The notes under the pieces are model-generated. The model saw only the letters and a list, made by a program, of their open reading frames with translations, was not told where the DNA came from and did not search any database. From Companilactobacillus furfuricola (lineage in GTDB: Bacteria; Bacillota; Bacilli; Lactobacillales; Lactobacillaceae), in assembly GCF_003946325.1 (NCBI RefSeq), contig NZ_RHNT01000013.1, positions 1-50,977 on the forward strand: 50,977 nt of DNA, given 5' to 3'. The translations under genes were made by a program, and so were the position numbers. The first letter of the stretch is position 1. Each line of letters begins with the position of its first letter. This document shows, piece after piece, positions 34,632-42,140 of the stretch.

Positions 34632-35542
34632 CCTACTATCCATATTTAAGGGGTCGGATGTATGACTTGTTAGCTTTAAAAGAAGCCTGTTTGGCAAACG
34701 AACTAGGAGAAAATATCGTTCCGATCATTGAGCCAGTCAGAGATTCCAAAGAGCTGTTAGATACCGTCCAAACATTGGTCGACCACGAACAACCTTTCAG
34801 CATCATCGCCAATCCTCAAGTCAGCGTCTATGGACTAAACGATACCAAGCTCCACCCACTGCCAGATTTGAGTAAGTTAGTTTTTTTCCATCCAGCAGCG
34901 ATCTTGGCCCCAGACTTTAGCAGCGACTTTATTCAAAGCGATAACAACAATAGCCTCCTAGTAGCCCGTAACTACCAGCTATTAAAAGCTTACCAAGACA
35001 CCGACCTGTTAAAAAAAGTAAGTGGAGTATTGATCCCAGAAGAAGCCAGACTCCACCAATTAGTCAAAAACAAAGCAATAACTCTAACAGATCCACTAAC
35101 ATTCGTCCCTCATGTAGAAGATTACGCAATAATCGACGACGAATTTTTCCAATCAGCAAATTGGTACCAACAAATCGACAATTATCACGGATTCGGCGAC
35201 TTCTCCATGGTCGGCAGCCACTATTTCGACAAAGGAATGCCGTCTCGTGCCATCGCCCTGCACGTCATCTACGTCACAGAAGACGGAACACTAAGGATCC
35301 ACCAATTCGTCTCCGACAGCAACGAATCCATGCGAGGGCAAAAAGAAAAATTCTTCGAAGCCATCAAAAAGCTATCCAACTGGGCACTAGAAAACATCCA
35401 CGGACTAAATCGAACCACTGCTTTAGAGCAATTGATCGAGTACGCCGATCAGACCAAGTTCCCAGGTTTAGGAATCGTAAAAAAGCTCTCACTCCGCCAT
35501 CATTTTCAATTGATGTCACGATTGTTGGAAGTAAATAAATAA
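34628..35542 (+). CDS. sce7725/Beta-protein-like family protein
   Basis: A 304-residue soluble protein opening with YYPYLRGRMYDLLALKE and followed by NIVPIIEPV, the hallmark start of the sce7725 family, which is related to phage T4 Beta-protein-like sequences. From family memory, such genes are often next to nuclease-like or phage-like genes and have no settled function. A central HYFDKGMP and a conserved IALHVIYV segment are visible. The start overlaps the nuclease stop as ATGA, so the three genes form one coupled operon. A terminator follows directly. A role in the same DNA-related process as its neighbours is inference. Confidence 0.75.
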   Translation: MTYYPYLRGRMYDLLALKEACLANELGENIVPIIEPVRDSKELLDTVQTLVDHEQPFSIIANPQVSVYGLNDTKLHPLPDLSKLVFFHPAAILAPDFSSDFIQSDNNNSLLVARNYQLLKAYQDTDLLKKVSGVLIPEEARLHQLVKNKAITLTDPLTFVPHVEDYAIIDDEFFQSANWYQQIDNYHGFGDFSMVGSHYFDKGMPSRAIALHVIYVTEDGTLRIHQFVSDSNESMRGQKEKFFEAIKKLSNWALENIHGLNRTTALEQLIEYADQTKFPGLGIVKKLSLRHHFQLMSRLLEVNK

Positions 35543-35586
35543 AACAGGTCAGCAATGATAAAAAATCAAAACTGACCTGTTTTTTC
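35541..35586 (+). terminator. Terminator of the helicase operon
   Basis: AAAACAGGTCAG at 35541-35552 pairs with CTGACCTGTTTT at 35572-35583 and is followed by further T. It overlaps the last base of the stop region of the sce7725-like gene. Confidence 0.92.
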
Positions 35587-35604
35587 GTTTAGGTAAAAAA
35601 ATTT

Positions 35605-35627
35605 TTGTTATCATATAAGTATATTTA
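35605..35627 (+). promoter_or_regulatory. Promoter-region motif of the second metalloprotease gene
   Basis: TTGTTATCATATAA plus an AT-rich tail is almost identical to 29211-29232 before the first metalloprotease gene. It lies directly after the preceding terminator and just before GCGGGGGAAAA, so it very likely contains the promoter core. Confidence 0.55.
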
Positions 35628-35646
35628 TTAAGCGGGGGAAAAACTG

Positions 35647-36498
35647 ATGGAGAGACTAAAAAGAAACCTGTTGATAACGGTACTAGCAATTGTCGGTGTA
35701 TTGGCAACAAGTCCAAGCGGCGTTTCAAAAGCCTACGTCGTGACAGATGATGAAGGCGATCAAATCGAAATACCAGATAAGTATTTTTTGAAATATCCAG
35801 CGGTTGCTAACAAAGAAGACACTGAACGATCACAAATCGGAAATGCTTATTTTCAGAAATGGATGGACAATCCCGATGTTCCTTTTAATGAAATCGATCC
35901 GGAGTTTTACAATGCACATATCGGTAATAAGTCATCAATAACAATGACTTTTAATCAAGTTATGGAAAGTTATTTAAACAAGCAACGTCTTGCAACGACG
36001 GTAACAATCAAAGACAGAACTGATCAATTAAAGAATTTTTTAATTAAAGCATTTAGTTCAAAAAACAGCATTCGCAAATCTGAACTCGATACGGATGGAG
36101 TAAGTTTTGTCGAATTTGCAGGATTTAACAGTATTCTAAAGCCATCTGATTATACGGTTTACAATGCAACTCATGATCCCAAAGTAAAACATGCCTTAAG
36201 CTTAGCTTTTGAACAATGGCAAAAAGATGATAGATTCCATTTCATGTTGGTAGATTCACCAAAGAATGCCCGTCTGATTGTGACGGATACAAATACTATC
36301 TCAAATAATAATTCGGTTCAGTTGGAGGAAGGATATTTAGCATTATTTCATCCAACGAAAGTTTATAAACAGACATTAGTACAAGGTGAGATAGTATTGT
36401 CATCGCAATTGGAGCAGCTTTCTCAGGATAATCCAAAACTTGTCCATGCAGTATTGCACGAAATTGGCCATGCAATCGGACGTCCAGATCTTTACTGA
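35647..36498 (+). CDS. Secreted matrixin-like zinc metalloprotease, short form (cassette 2)
   Basis: A 283-residue paralog of the gene at 29253, with the same layout. Residues 1-30 are a signal peptide (basic start MERLKRN, hydrophobic core, likely cleavage after SKA). The zinc motif HEIGHAIGRPD lies at residues 271-281 and the protein ends two residues later, again without room for a Met-turn. The segment ALSLAFEQWQKDDRFHFM matches cassette 1. GCGGGGGAAAA precedes the ATG. Its stop overlaps the stop of the convergent membrane protein by seven bases. Proteolytic activity is plausible from the zinc motif but unproven; the missing Met-turn makes an atypical fold likely. Confidence 0.82.
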   Translation: MERLKRNLLITVLAIVGVLATSPSGVSKAYVVTDDEGDQIEIPDKYFLKYPAVANKEDTERSQIGNAYFQKWMDNPDVPFNEIDPEFYNAHIGNKSSITMTFNQVMESYLNKQRLATTVTIKDRTDQLKNFLIKAFSSKNSIRKSELDTDGVSFVEFAGFNSILKPSDYTVYNATHDPKVKHALSLAFEQWQKDDRFHFMLVDSPKNARLIVTDTNTISNNNSVQLEEGYLALFHPTKVYKQTLVQGEIVLSSQLEQLSQDNPKLVHAVLHEIGHAIGRPDLY

Positions 36499-37418
36499 AC
36501 ATAAACTTTATTATTATTACTGTCTCTAAAGTAAGGTTTCACGAAACTAGCATCATTGATGTCATTTACAGGACCGAATGACTTATTATGTGCTTTGTTC
36601 CACTCAATATTTTCTTTAATTTCATCATCACTAACTACCTCTATATCATTATTTTTGTAATACATTACTCGATTGTAACTAGGTGATTCTTCAAAGTAAT
36701 AGAGATAGTTTTTATAATCATCATAAACTTGCTTGAATGTAACATTCATTGGTTTATCACCATAAAAGAAGTTCTCATTTATATCATAATAGTCACCATT
36801 TTTTAAATAAATTGGTTGGTGAGTATCCTTATTATAGGGTCTTTTAGAGTAGTTATCTTTAGAAGGATTCGAATAAGAAGATAAGCTATTTTTTAGATAT
36901 TTTCTATACCAGTCAGGATCTACTTTCTTAGATGATTTATTGTTTGATCCATTCTCCTCAACGTCAACAGGCTTATAATTTTCTCCAGTCTTCTCATCTT
37001 TATATTGACCATTCTTCTGCTTAACAAAAGAAAAAGAAGCGGACTGGTTAGACGTATTTTTTGGAGTGACCGTCAGGTTGTCAGAATTTTTAGATGTTTG
37101 TCCGTTAAAGTATTCATACTCAGGATAAATATCACCATTAGCTTGAGCTCGATAACGGAAAATACCCTTAGTCTCTTTCGGATTGATTGCTAAAAATCGA
37201 TCTGGATTGTCGGTATTTTGTAAATAAAACGGTTTGTCAGTAGTTTTCTTCTTATGACTCTTCGTCGTAGCTTTAGCACTGCCTGTTTCACTAGTAGTGA
37301 CCTTAGCCTCATGATCGATATCAGTATTCGAATAACTCTGAAACGCAAAATAAGCTGAAAAAGCCACAACAACGATCAATAAACCTGATAATCCAAAAAA
37401 CAATTTCCGTCTTCTCAT
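36492..37418 (-). CDS. Membrane-anchored partner protein, intact (cassette 2)
   Basis: A 308-residue protein of unknown family. MRRRK and one hydrophobic span (residues 6-27) anchor it, followed by a K/S/T-rich linker and an extracellular region with FYLQNTDNPDRFLAINP, ANGDIYPEYEYFNG and a tyrosine- and asparagine-rich second half. The pseudogene at 30083-31036 is its paralog, sharing NPDR, QANGDIYPEY and the C-terminal DEIKENIEW-like block. ATGGGGGATTAAAA precedes the start. Each copy is convergent with a metalloprotease gene and shares its last bases, so the pair behaves as one cassette. The partner might be substrate, inhibitor or scaffold for the protease; this is inference. Confidence 0.75.
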   Translation of the reverse strand: MRRRKLFFGLSGLLIVVVAFSAYFAFQSYSNTDIDHEAKVTTSETGSAKATTKSHKKKTTDKPFYLQNTDNPDRFLAINPKETKGIFRYRAQANGDIYPEYEYFNGQTSKNSDNLTVTPKNTSNQSASFSFVKQKNGQYKDEKTGENYKPVDVEENGSNNKSSKKVDPDWYRKYLKNSLSSYSNPSKDNYSKRPYNKDTHQPIYLKNGDYYDINENFFYGDKPMNVTFKQVYDDYKNYLYYFEESPSYNRVMYYKNNDIEVVSDDEIKENIEWNKAHNKSFGPVNDINDASFVKPYFRDSNNNKVYVQ

Positions 37419-37647
37419 TTTTAATCCCCCATGATATTACAAATAAAATTATATACTTATTTTTCAAAAGTTAAAACGGAAAAATATGAAGAACATCATT
37501 CAGATTTGAGTGGTGTCCTTTTTGCCGTTATAACGCCAAAACCCAAAAGCAACACAATTGTGGATTGATATATTAGTATTTTTATACGTATCATGGATTT
37601 GTCAAATGCAACACAGCATAGAAATGTTTATCATAGGGGGATTAAAA

Positions 37648-37830
37648 ATGGAACAGGTCAAGAAGAAAAAATCAGTTTGGAAAACAATAACGGTCAGCAT
37701 CATATTTTTATTGCTGTTGGTATTTCTTCTAGAAATGGGAAGTGTCTTCATTCAAAGATCTCAATCTGGAAATGAAGTCCATACAGAACATTTTTTTGAA
37801 CGAAATAAAAACCAAATAGCAAGAAAATAA
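37648..37830 (+). CDS. Small single-span membrane protein
   Basis: A 60-residue protein: lysine-rich start (VKKKKSVWK), one membrane span (about residues 13-34) and a hydrophilic tail (RSQSGNEVHTEHFFERNKNQ) predicted outside. I chose the ATG at 37648 because the leader GGGGGATTAAAAATG is identical to that of the partner protein gene on the other strand at 37418. Function unknown. It is the first of three small genes in a row. Confidence 0.6.
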   Translation: MEQVKKKKSVWKTITVSIIFLLLLVFLLEMGSVFIQRSQSGNEVHTEHFFERNKNQIARK

Positions 37831-37856
37831 TAATTCAAGGGGGAGAGAAATAAAAT

Positions 37857-38210
37857 ATGAAAAGTAAAACAGTAACGATAATTGTGGGCATAGTAGCAAC
37901 AATAGCAGTATTAATGATGGCGATAAGTATTCACAACCAAAACAAATCTGATGTAACAAGTTCTGAAAAAACGGAACAAACAGGATCCACTAAAGACTCA
38001 GATGCAAAATCCGAATCCAACAGTTCGAACCAACAACATGACCCTACTATGGATTCGTCAAATGATTCTGACGAATCTGATAGCTCTGATGATAGTTCCG
38101 ATAACGATGACCGTCCACATTTAAATAAAGATGGATTAGCAGACCCTAGTGGGTCCGATGGCAGAGTCGCTAATTCGCCAAACACTTACAGTGCTACTGA
38201 AACTGGCTAA
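37857..38210 (+). CDS. Small membrane-anchored or secreted D/S-rich protein
   Basis: A 117-residue protein with an N-terminal hydrophobic segment (residues about 5-25, IIVGIVATIAVLMMAI) and a long acidic, serine-rich region (SSNDSDESDSSDDSSDNDD) that looks disordered. The C-terminal part has HLNKDGLADPSGSDG. GGGGGAGAG lies 13 bases upstream. It resembles the anchored N-terminus of its neighbours in layout only. It is probably displayed on the cell surface; function unknown. Confidence 0.6.
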   Translation: MKSKTVTIIVGIVATIAVLMMAISIHNQNKSDVTSSEKTEQTGSTKDSDAKSESNSSNQQHDPTMDSSNDSDESDSSDDSSDNDDRPHLNKDGLADPSGSDGRVANSPNTYSATETG

Positions 38211-38281
38211 TCTAAAAAATCAATTCTAAATTTTGTCATTGCAAATAGCAGTGACATTTTTTTTGCCAAAGGAGATAACTA

Positions 38282-38497
38282 ATGTCCAATTCACAACCCA
38301 AAAACAACAAGCCAACACAAATAGTCATAGAACACGGATTCACCAAAGAAACATTCAAACCGTCAGATTCATCGAAACCTTTCAAATCTCGTTATTGGCT
38401 TCAGATAATATTAGCAATAATCGTTTTGATAATTGATTTTTCATCGCAGATTTTTATAGATTCTAATCTACTAAAAGCTCAGGCTACGACATCATGA
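38282..38497 (+). CDS. Small tail-anchored-like membrane protein
   Basis: A 71-residue protein with a hydrophilic N-terminal half (MSNSQPKNNKPTQIVIEHGF) and one membrane span near residues 38-58 (WLQIILAIIVLIIDF), followed by a short tail. AAAGGAGATAACTA before the ATG is a good ribosome binding site, unlike the GGGGG type of the two genes upstream. Function unknown. Confidence 0.6.
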   Translation: MSNSQPKNNKPTQIVIEHGFTKETFKPSDSSKPFKSRYWLQIILAIIVLIIDFSSQIFIDSNLLKAQATTS

Positions 38498-38520
38498 TTG
38501 GTAGTGAAATGAGTTATAGC

Positions 38521-38550
38521 AAAAAAGCCAACCGAAAATCGATTGGCTTT
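38521..38550 (-). terminator. Terminator, probably for the minus-strand peptide array
   Basis: AAAGCCAA at 38524-38531 pairs with TTGGCTTT at 38543-38550. Read on the minus strand the stem ends in six T, so it most likely ends the peptide-gene transcript. It may also serve the small genes on the plus strand. Confidence 0.85.
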
Positions 38551-38628
38551 CTAAATTCAGGCACATCTCAGGAGACAAAATAGATTGTTAGTTTGCTTTT
38601 TGTTTGAGAATGCGACTAAAAGTTAAGT

Positions 38629-38736
38629 CTATTTACCAGGATGCAGTAACTTGTGATCCAAAGGTGGTTGACCATTAGGAGCAGGATTTACAGCTTGATT
38701 AAGAGCGTCGTGGAATTGATTAGGGAAATTATTCAT
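38629..38736 (-). CDS. 35-residue peptide, array copy 4 (promoter-distal)
   Basis: The peptide begins MNNFPNQFHDALNQAV and ends in DHKLLHPGK. GAAGG lies upstream with correct spacing (AAGAAGGTATTTTAACT then ATG). There is no signal peptide or membrane span, so it is hydrophilic and cytosolic or exported by an unknown route. It is the last of four tandem copies that repeat every 161 bases. It differs from the next two copies by Asn instead of Lys at residue 17. I know no family with this sequence. Confidence 0.7.
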   Translation of the reverse strand: MNNFPNQFHDALNQAVNPAPNGQPPLDHKLLHPGK

Positions 38737-38789
38737 AGTTAAAATACCTTCTTTATATAGTTTTAGATTGTTTGGTTTTTCAAAAAGTT

Positions 38790-38897
38790 TTATTTACCAG
38801 GGTGCAGTAACTTGTGATCCAAAGGTGGTTGACCATTAGGAGCGGGCTTTACAGCTTGATTAAGAGCGTCGTGGAATTGATTAGGGAAATTATTCAT
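38790..38897 (-). CDS. 35-residue peptide, array copy 3
   Basis: Same peptide as its neighbours with Lys at residue 17, preceded by the same GAAGG site. The gene and the 53-base spacer beside it are almost identical to the adjacent copy, which shows recent tandem duplication. Confidence 0.7.
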   Translation of the reverse strand: MNNFPNQFHDALNQAVKPAPNGQPPLDHKLLHPGK

Positions 38898-38950
38898 AGT
38901 TAAAATACCTTCTTTATATAGTTTTAGATTGTTTGGTTTTTCAAAAAGTT

Positions 38951-39058
38951 TTATTTACCAGGGTGCAGTAACTTGTGATCCAAAGGTGGTTGACCATTAG
39001 GAGCGGGCTTTACAGCTTGATTAAGAGCGTCGTGGAATTGATTAGGGAAATTATTCAT
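38951..39058 (-). CDS. 35-residue peptide, array copy 2
   Basis: Protein sequence is the same as that of the copy at 38790-38897, in the same 161-base frame with the same ribosome binding site. The preservation of start, stop and frame across copies supports real translation. Confidence 0.7.
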   Translation of the reverse strand: MNNFPNQFHDALNQAVKPAPNGQPPLDHKLLHPGK

Positions 39059-39111
39059 AGTTAAAATACCTTCTTTATATAGTTTTAGATTGTTTAGTTT
39101 TTTAATAGATA

Positions 39112-39219
39112 CTATTTACCAGGGTGCAGCAATTTGTGATCCAAAGGGATTTGACCATTAGGAGCAGGCTTTACAGCTTGATTAAGAGCGTCGTGGAATT
39201 GATTTGGAAAATTATTCAT
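39112..39219 (-). CDS. 35-residue peptide, array copy 1 (most diverged)
   Basis: It differs from the other three mainly by Ile in place of Pro at residue 24 and by synonymous changes (AAA for AAG, TTG for TTA). Synonymous change with a conserved peptide is what purifying selection on a protein would leave, although numbers are small. Its stop is TAG and the same GAAGG site is present. Confidence 0.7.
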   Translation of the reverse strand: MNNFPNQFHDALNQAVKPAPNGQIPLDHKLLHPGK

Positions 39220-39298
39220 AGTTTAAATACCTTCTTTATATAGTTTGTTTTGATCTAAATATCTCCGTATTTAGTTAATGCTAAATGTTAAGGGCGAA

Positions 39299-39415
39299 TT
39301 ATTTGTTGCTGAAGTACTTTTGTTCTTTGATCAAGGCAATTGAAGCAGTTGGAAATGATTTGAACGCCTCAGTTTCATAAGTAGTTTTTTCAAAATTGTT
39401 GTATGTATCTTTCAT
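39299..39415 (-). CDS. 38-residue peptide in the array operon
   Basis: A small gene upstream of the four copies with AAGAAGGTACTTAAC before the ATG. The peptide starts MKDTYNNFEKTTYETEAFKS and ends in a lysine-rich tail. It is not clearly similar to the 35-residue peptides apart from size, hydrophilic character and the shared ribosome-binding leader. Function unknown. Confidence 0.6.
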   Translation of the reverse strand: MKDTYNNFEKTTYETEAFKSFPTASIALIKEQKYFSNK

Positions 39416-39480
39416 GTTAAGTACCTTCTTGTTATTTAATTGAATTTTTAATTGTAAATTGATGTTTTTATTAATAGTAA

Positions 39481-39582
39481 TTATCTTTGTAAGTGTTTAA
39501 TAAGTGGATCGACAATGCGATCATTTTTAGGTTGTACAGCTAACTGTACGGTGTGATGTAAGTCATCAGCTAGGTTGTTCAT
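39481..39582 (-). CDS. 33-residue peptide, first gene of the array operon
   Basis: GAAAGGAGG before the ATG is the strongest ribosome binding site in the array. The peptide MNNLADDLHHTVQLAVQP aligns without gaps to the 35-residue copies (MNN at 1-3, His at 9, AV at 15-16, Pro at 18), so it is a diverged member of the same family. This independent, diverged copy strengthens the case that the tiny genes are real. Confidence 0.68.
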   Translation of the reverse strand: MNNLADDLHHTVQLAVQPKNDRIVDPLIKHLQR

Positions 39583-39610
39583 GTAAGTACCAACCTCCTT
39601 TCTATGTGAT

Positions 39611-39652
39611 ACATTATTGCGTCTGAAGCTTTAGAGCAGCTTAAAATAATGT
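39611..39652 (-). promoter_or_regulatory. 42-bp dyad in the leader of the peptide operon
   Basis: ACATTATT at 39611-39618 is the inverted repeat of AATAATGT at 39645-39652, with an inner AAGCT/AGCTT pair. It lies just upstream of the first peptide gene, between the terminator of the preceding gene and GAAAGGAGG. It could be an operator or a leader hairpin. Confidence 0.5.
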
Positions 39653-39674
39653 AGTCATTTTGTGAAGAAGGTAT

Positions 39675-39705
39675 GAAAAAAGCAATCACCGGTGATGGTG
39701 GTTGC
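39675..39705 (-). terminator. Terminator of the WxL-like surface protein gene
   Basis: On the minus strand GCAACCACC pairs with GGTGATTGC around a short loop, and TTTTTTT-like sequence (the A run at 39676-39681 on the plus strand) follows. It separates the surface gene from the peptide operon. Confidence 0.85.
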
Positions 39706-39743
39706 CTTTCGCTTAGTTTAGTCAATTGTAAAAGAGGGTTAGT

Positions 39744-41777
39744 TTAAATGGACCAAGTAGTTGTCCAAGTGAGTTTTGATTTATAGGATCCATCGTCAAG
39801 GTTGGTGTTACGGATGAAGATCTTAAGACCCTCATTGCTCAACCAAGATACTGGTTTTATAGATTCGCCTTGTTTAGTTTGTTCAACAACAATTTTTTTA
39901 TTTAGGATACCCAGTTCATTTTGATCCTGATCAAAATATCGTAATTCCAAACTATTAGTAGATGATGATTTTTTTGAAGAACTATAATGAAATTTATCTG
40001 AAAAGTCTAACTCCAATTTTGCAGGATTTTTCTTACGACGATTGTCATTGAAGTCAACGATATTATTGTCACCATCTGGAGAAATTCGATCCTTTAGTGA
40101 AGTGATTTTTTTAATTACTTGTCCATATTCTAAATTATGTGCGATTGGTACAATACCATCGACAATAAAAGAAATATAATTCATTGGTTCTATGGAAGAG
40201 GTGTAACTTTCGCCATAACTAATGTATACAGTAAATAAAGGTTTATATTCAAAGGAACTTTCGTCAATTTTAGTCACGAGGGTATCAATCGTAACTTTGA
40301 CTGGATAATTTTCAATAGGTACGTTTCTTATATGTACAATATTTTTATCATCAATCGTGATATTTTTTAGTGGAATATTATAATTATTGATTTTAATACT
40401 ATTTGAATCAATAACTCTTTCATTTTTACTAAGAGGATAAATAAGCTCATTATTACGAAAAAGTGCTTGATCCAATTCATTATTACGATTTGTAATCGAA
40501 ACAGTGTGGGTCAAATGATCGGTTACTTCAGCATTTCCAATATTCAAGGCATTATTTATATGAGTATTATCAGCATATACGCTACTGATAGTGTGGTCAT
40601 AATCATTATTGACATCATTACTGTCTACACCGATATGAATTTCATTGGATTTTACTTTAAAGGGTTTGTTTTCATCAACTGGATTCTCACTGATGATTTC
40701 AATATAGTATCTTGTATTGTTGTCTTTTTTTGTAAGAGAATTTAAGGATAAGGAGTTGGTGGGATTGTTAATTTCTTCGTCTTCAGAATTTTTGATTCTG
40801 TGCCAATGGATTTTATCTTTGTCATTATATTCCCCATTTAATGTGAGAACAGTAGATTCTCCAGAGCTAAATGTAGTTTTATTATCTTTGATAGTCAGCA
40901 TATTACCAACAGTAACGTATGTATAGGCATCAATTTCTTTTCCCAGGCCATTAATTAAGGATCCTTTTATTTTGATAAGTTGTGAAGGAATGTGCTTATG
41001 GCTAAGAATCGAACCTGCATTTGGATTAACAAAAATTTGATTATCTTTAATCGAGATAAGGTCATTAGATGTTTTATCAATCGTGGTTCCAGAAGAATCA
41101 TCAGGAAATGACCAATGAATATCATGCGAATCATTTGCAGTAATAGGGTCAGGAGTCACCTTAAGATAATACCCTTTTTTCAAGAAATCGTTATTTACTA
41201 ATAAATAATTAGATTGAGGTTGGATGGATAAATTATTGGTAATTTCGCTTTCATTAGAGAAGGTAACCGCAGTCATATTTGAATATAGTGGTGGATTAAA
41301 ATATGGTAAAGGCGGGAGGACTTGAGCAAATGCTTGTAGGTAATATGTTCCAGGTGTATCAGATGTAAATGAATAACTACTAGTATTGGTAGAATAAGTT
41401 AGTCCAAATAATCCTGGTTTTCTAATCTCACGCCATTTTTTTCCATCATATTTATACCATTTGTAATTAACTCCAGAAAGATATTTTCCACCGAAAAAAG
41501 AGCTAACATCATTTTTGTTAACTTCAGTCTTGATAGTCACAGTTTGTTTTGTTTTTGAGTAATAATGATTGTCAGGCTGCAATTTGAAATCAGAAATTGT
41601 TACCCAGCTTCCAAGAGAATATCCAGACGGAGACGGTGTATGAAAAGGTTGAGGTGCAGTACCAGAGGTATTGTCTGCACGTGTAATAGAAATGAATCCA
41701 AAAAAAGTCACAAAAGGAATCATCACTAAAGTTATTTTAATAAAATTGTTTGAAATAATTTTTTTAAAAATAAGCAC
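39744..41777 (-). CDS. Large secreted surface protein with WxL-like C-terminus
   Basis: A 677-residue extracellular protein. The start is a GTG preceded by GGGGGGACTGG. Residues 1-35 are a signal peptide (IIFKKI-like basic start, hydrophobic core, cleavage likely after TRA). The chain then shows repeated beta-sandwich-like segments: YKWYKYDGKKWREI and GTYYLQAFAQ near residues 105-150, and several Asn/Asp-rich Ig-like domains. The last 60 residues (KIVVEQTKQGESIKPVSWL and LTWTTTWSI) resemble a degenerate WxL domain, which in lactobacilli binds the cell wall non-covalently; the second WxL triplet is not canonical. No LPxTG motif or C-terminal membrane span is present. It probably contributes to surface adhesion; the ligand is unknown. 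Confidence 0.78.
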   Translation of the reverse strand: MLIFKKIISNNFIKITLVMIPFVTFFGFISITRADNTSGTAPQPFHTPSPSGYSLGSWVTISDFKLQPDNHYYSKTKQTVTIKTEVNKNDVSSFFGGKYLSGVNYKWYKYDGKKWREIRKPGLFGLTYSTNTSSYSFTSDTPGTYYLQAFAQVLPPLPYFNPPLYSNMTAVTFSNESEITNNLSIQPQSNYLLVNNDFLKKGYYLKVTPDPITANDSHDIHWSFPDDSSGTTIDKTSNDLISIKDNQIFVNPNAGSILSHKHIPSQLIKIKGSLINGLGKEIDAYTYVTVGNMLTIKDNKTTFSSGESTVLTLNGEYNDKDKIHWHRIKNSEDEEINNPTNSLSLNSLTKKDNNTRYYIEIISENPVDENKPFKVKSNEIHIGVDSNDVNNDYDHTISSVYADNTHINNALNIGNAEVTDHLTHTVSITNRNNELDQALFRNNELIYPLSKNERVIDSNSIKINNYNIPLKNITIDDKNIVHIRNVPIENYPVKVTIDTLVTKIDESSFEYKPLFTVYISYGESYTSSIEPMNYISFIVDGIVPIAHNLEYGQVIKKITSLKDRISPDGDNNIVDFNDNRRKKNPAKLELDFSDKFHYSSSKKSSSTNSLELRYFDQDQNELGILNKKIVVEQTKQGESIKPVSWLSNEGLKIFIRNTNLDDGSYKSKLTWTTTWSI

Positions 41778-42063
41778 AACCCAGTCCCCCCAGAAATGGA
41801 TTATTTGAAATCAATTATAAACGGCATATTAAAATCAAAGAATGGCAATTTTGGTATAAAACAGTATTTATTTATTTTTATTCGATATATTGAACCAAAT
41901 ATTCATAAGAAAGTGAGTGAAATCAAATAAAGTATCAAAAGCACTTATATCATGCTAGGAGTCGGCATTGAACGCACAACCAAATTACAACCTCTATCCA
42001 ACTAACTAAACGAACAAAGCTCCATCCAACTATGTCCGCACAACTCTCATACATCCATACATC

Positions 42064-42092
42064 AAAAAAAGAACTGTCCAAAAGGACAGCTC
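42064..42092 (-). terminator. Terminator after the 34-residue peptide gene
   Basis: Read on the minus strand, GAGCTGTCC pairs with GGACAGTTC around a TTTT loop and is followed by seven T. The 41.8-42.06 kb DNA beyond it holds no gene that I can support. Confidence 0.88.
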
Positions 42093-42140
42093 TACCTGGG
42101 GTTGTTTATAAATGAATAATTAGTCAAGGTCAATCAAATA

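Noticed and set aside
38629-39219. Regular 161-bp repeats as a CRISPR array
   Set aside because: The unit is far longer than CRISPR repeats, contains an open reading frame with ribosome binding site, lacks unique spacers, and no cas gene is nearby.
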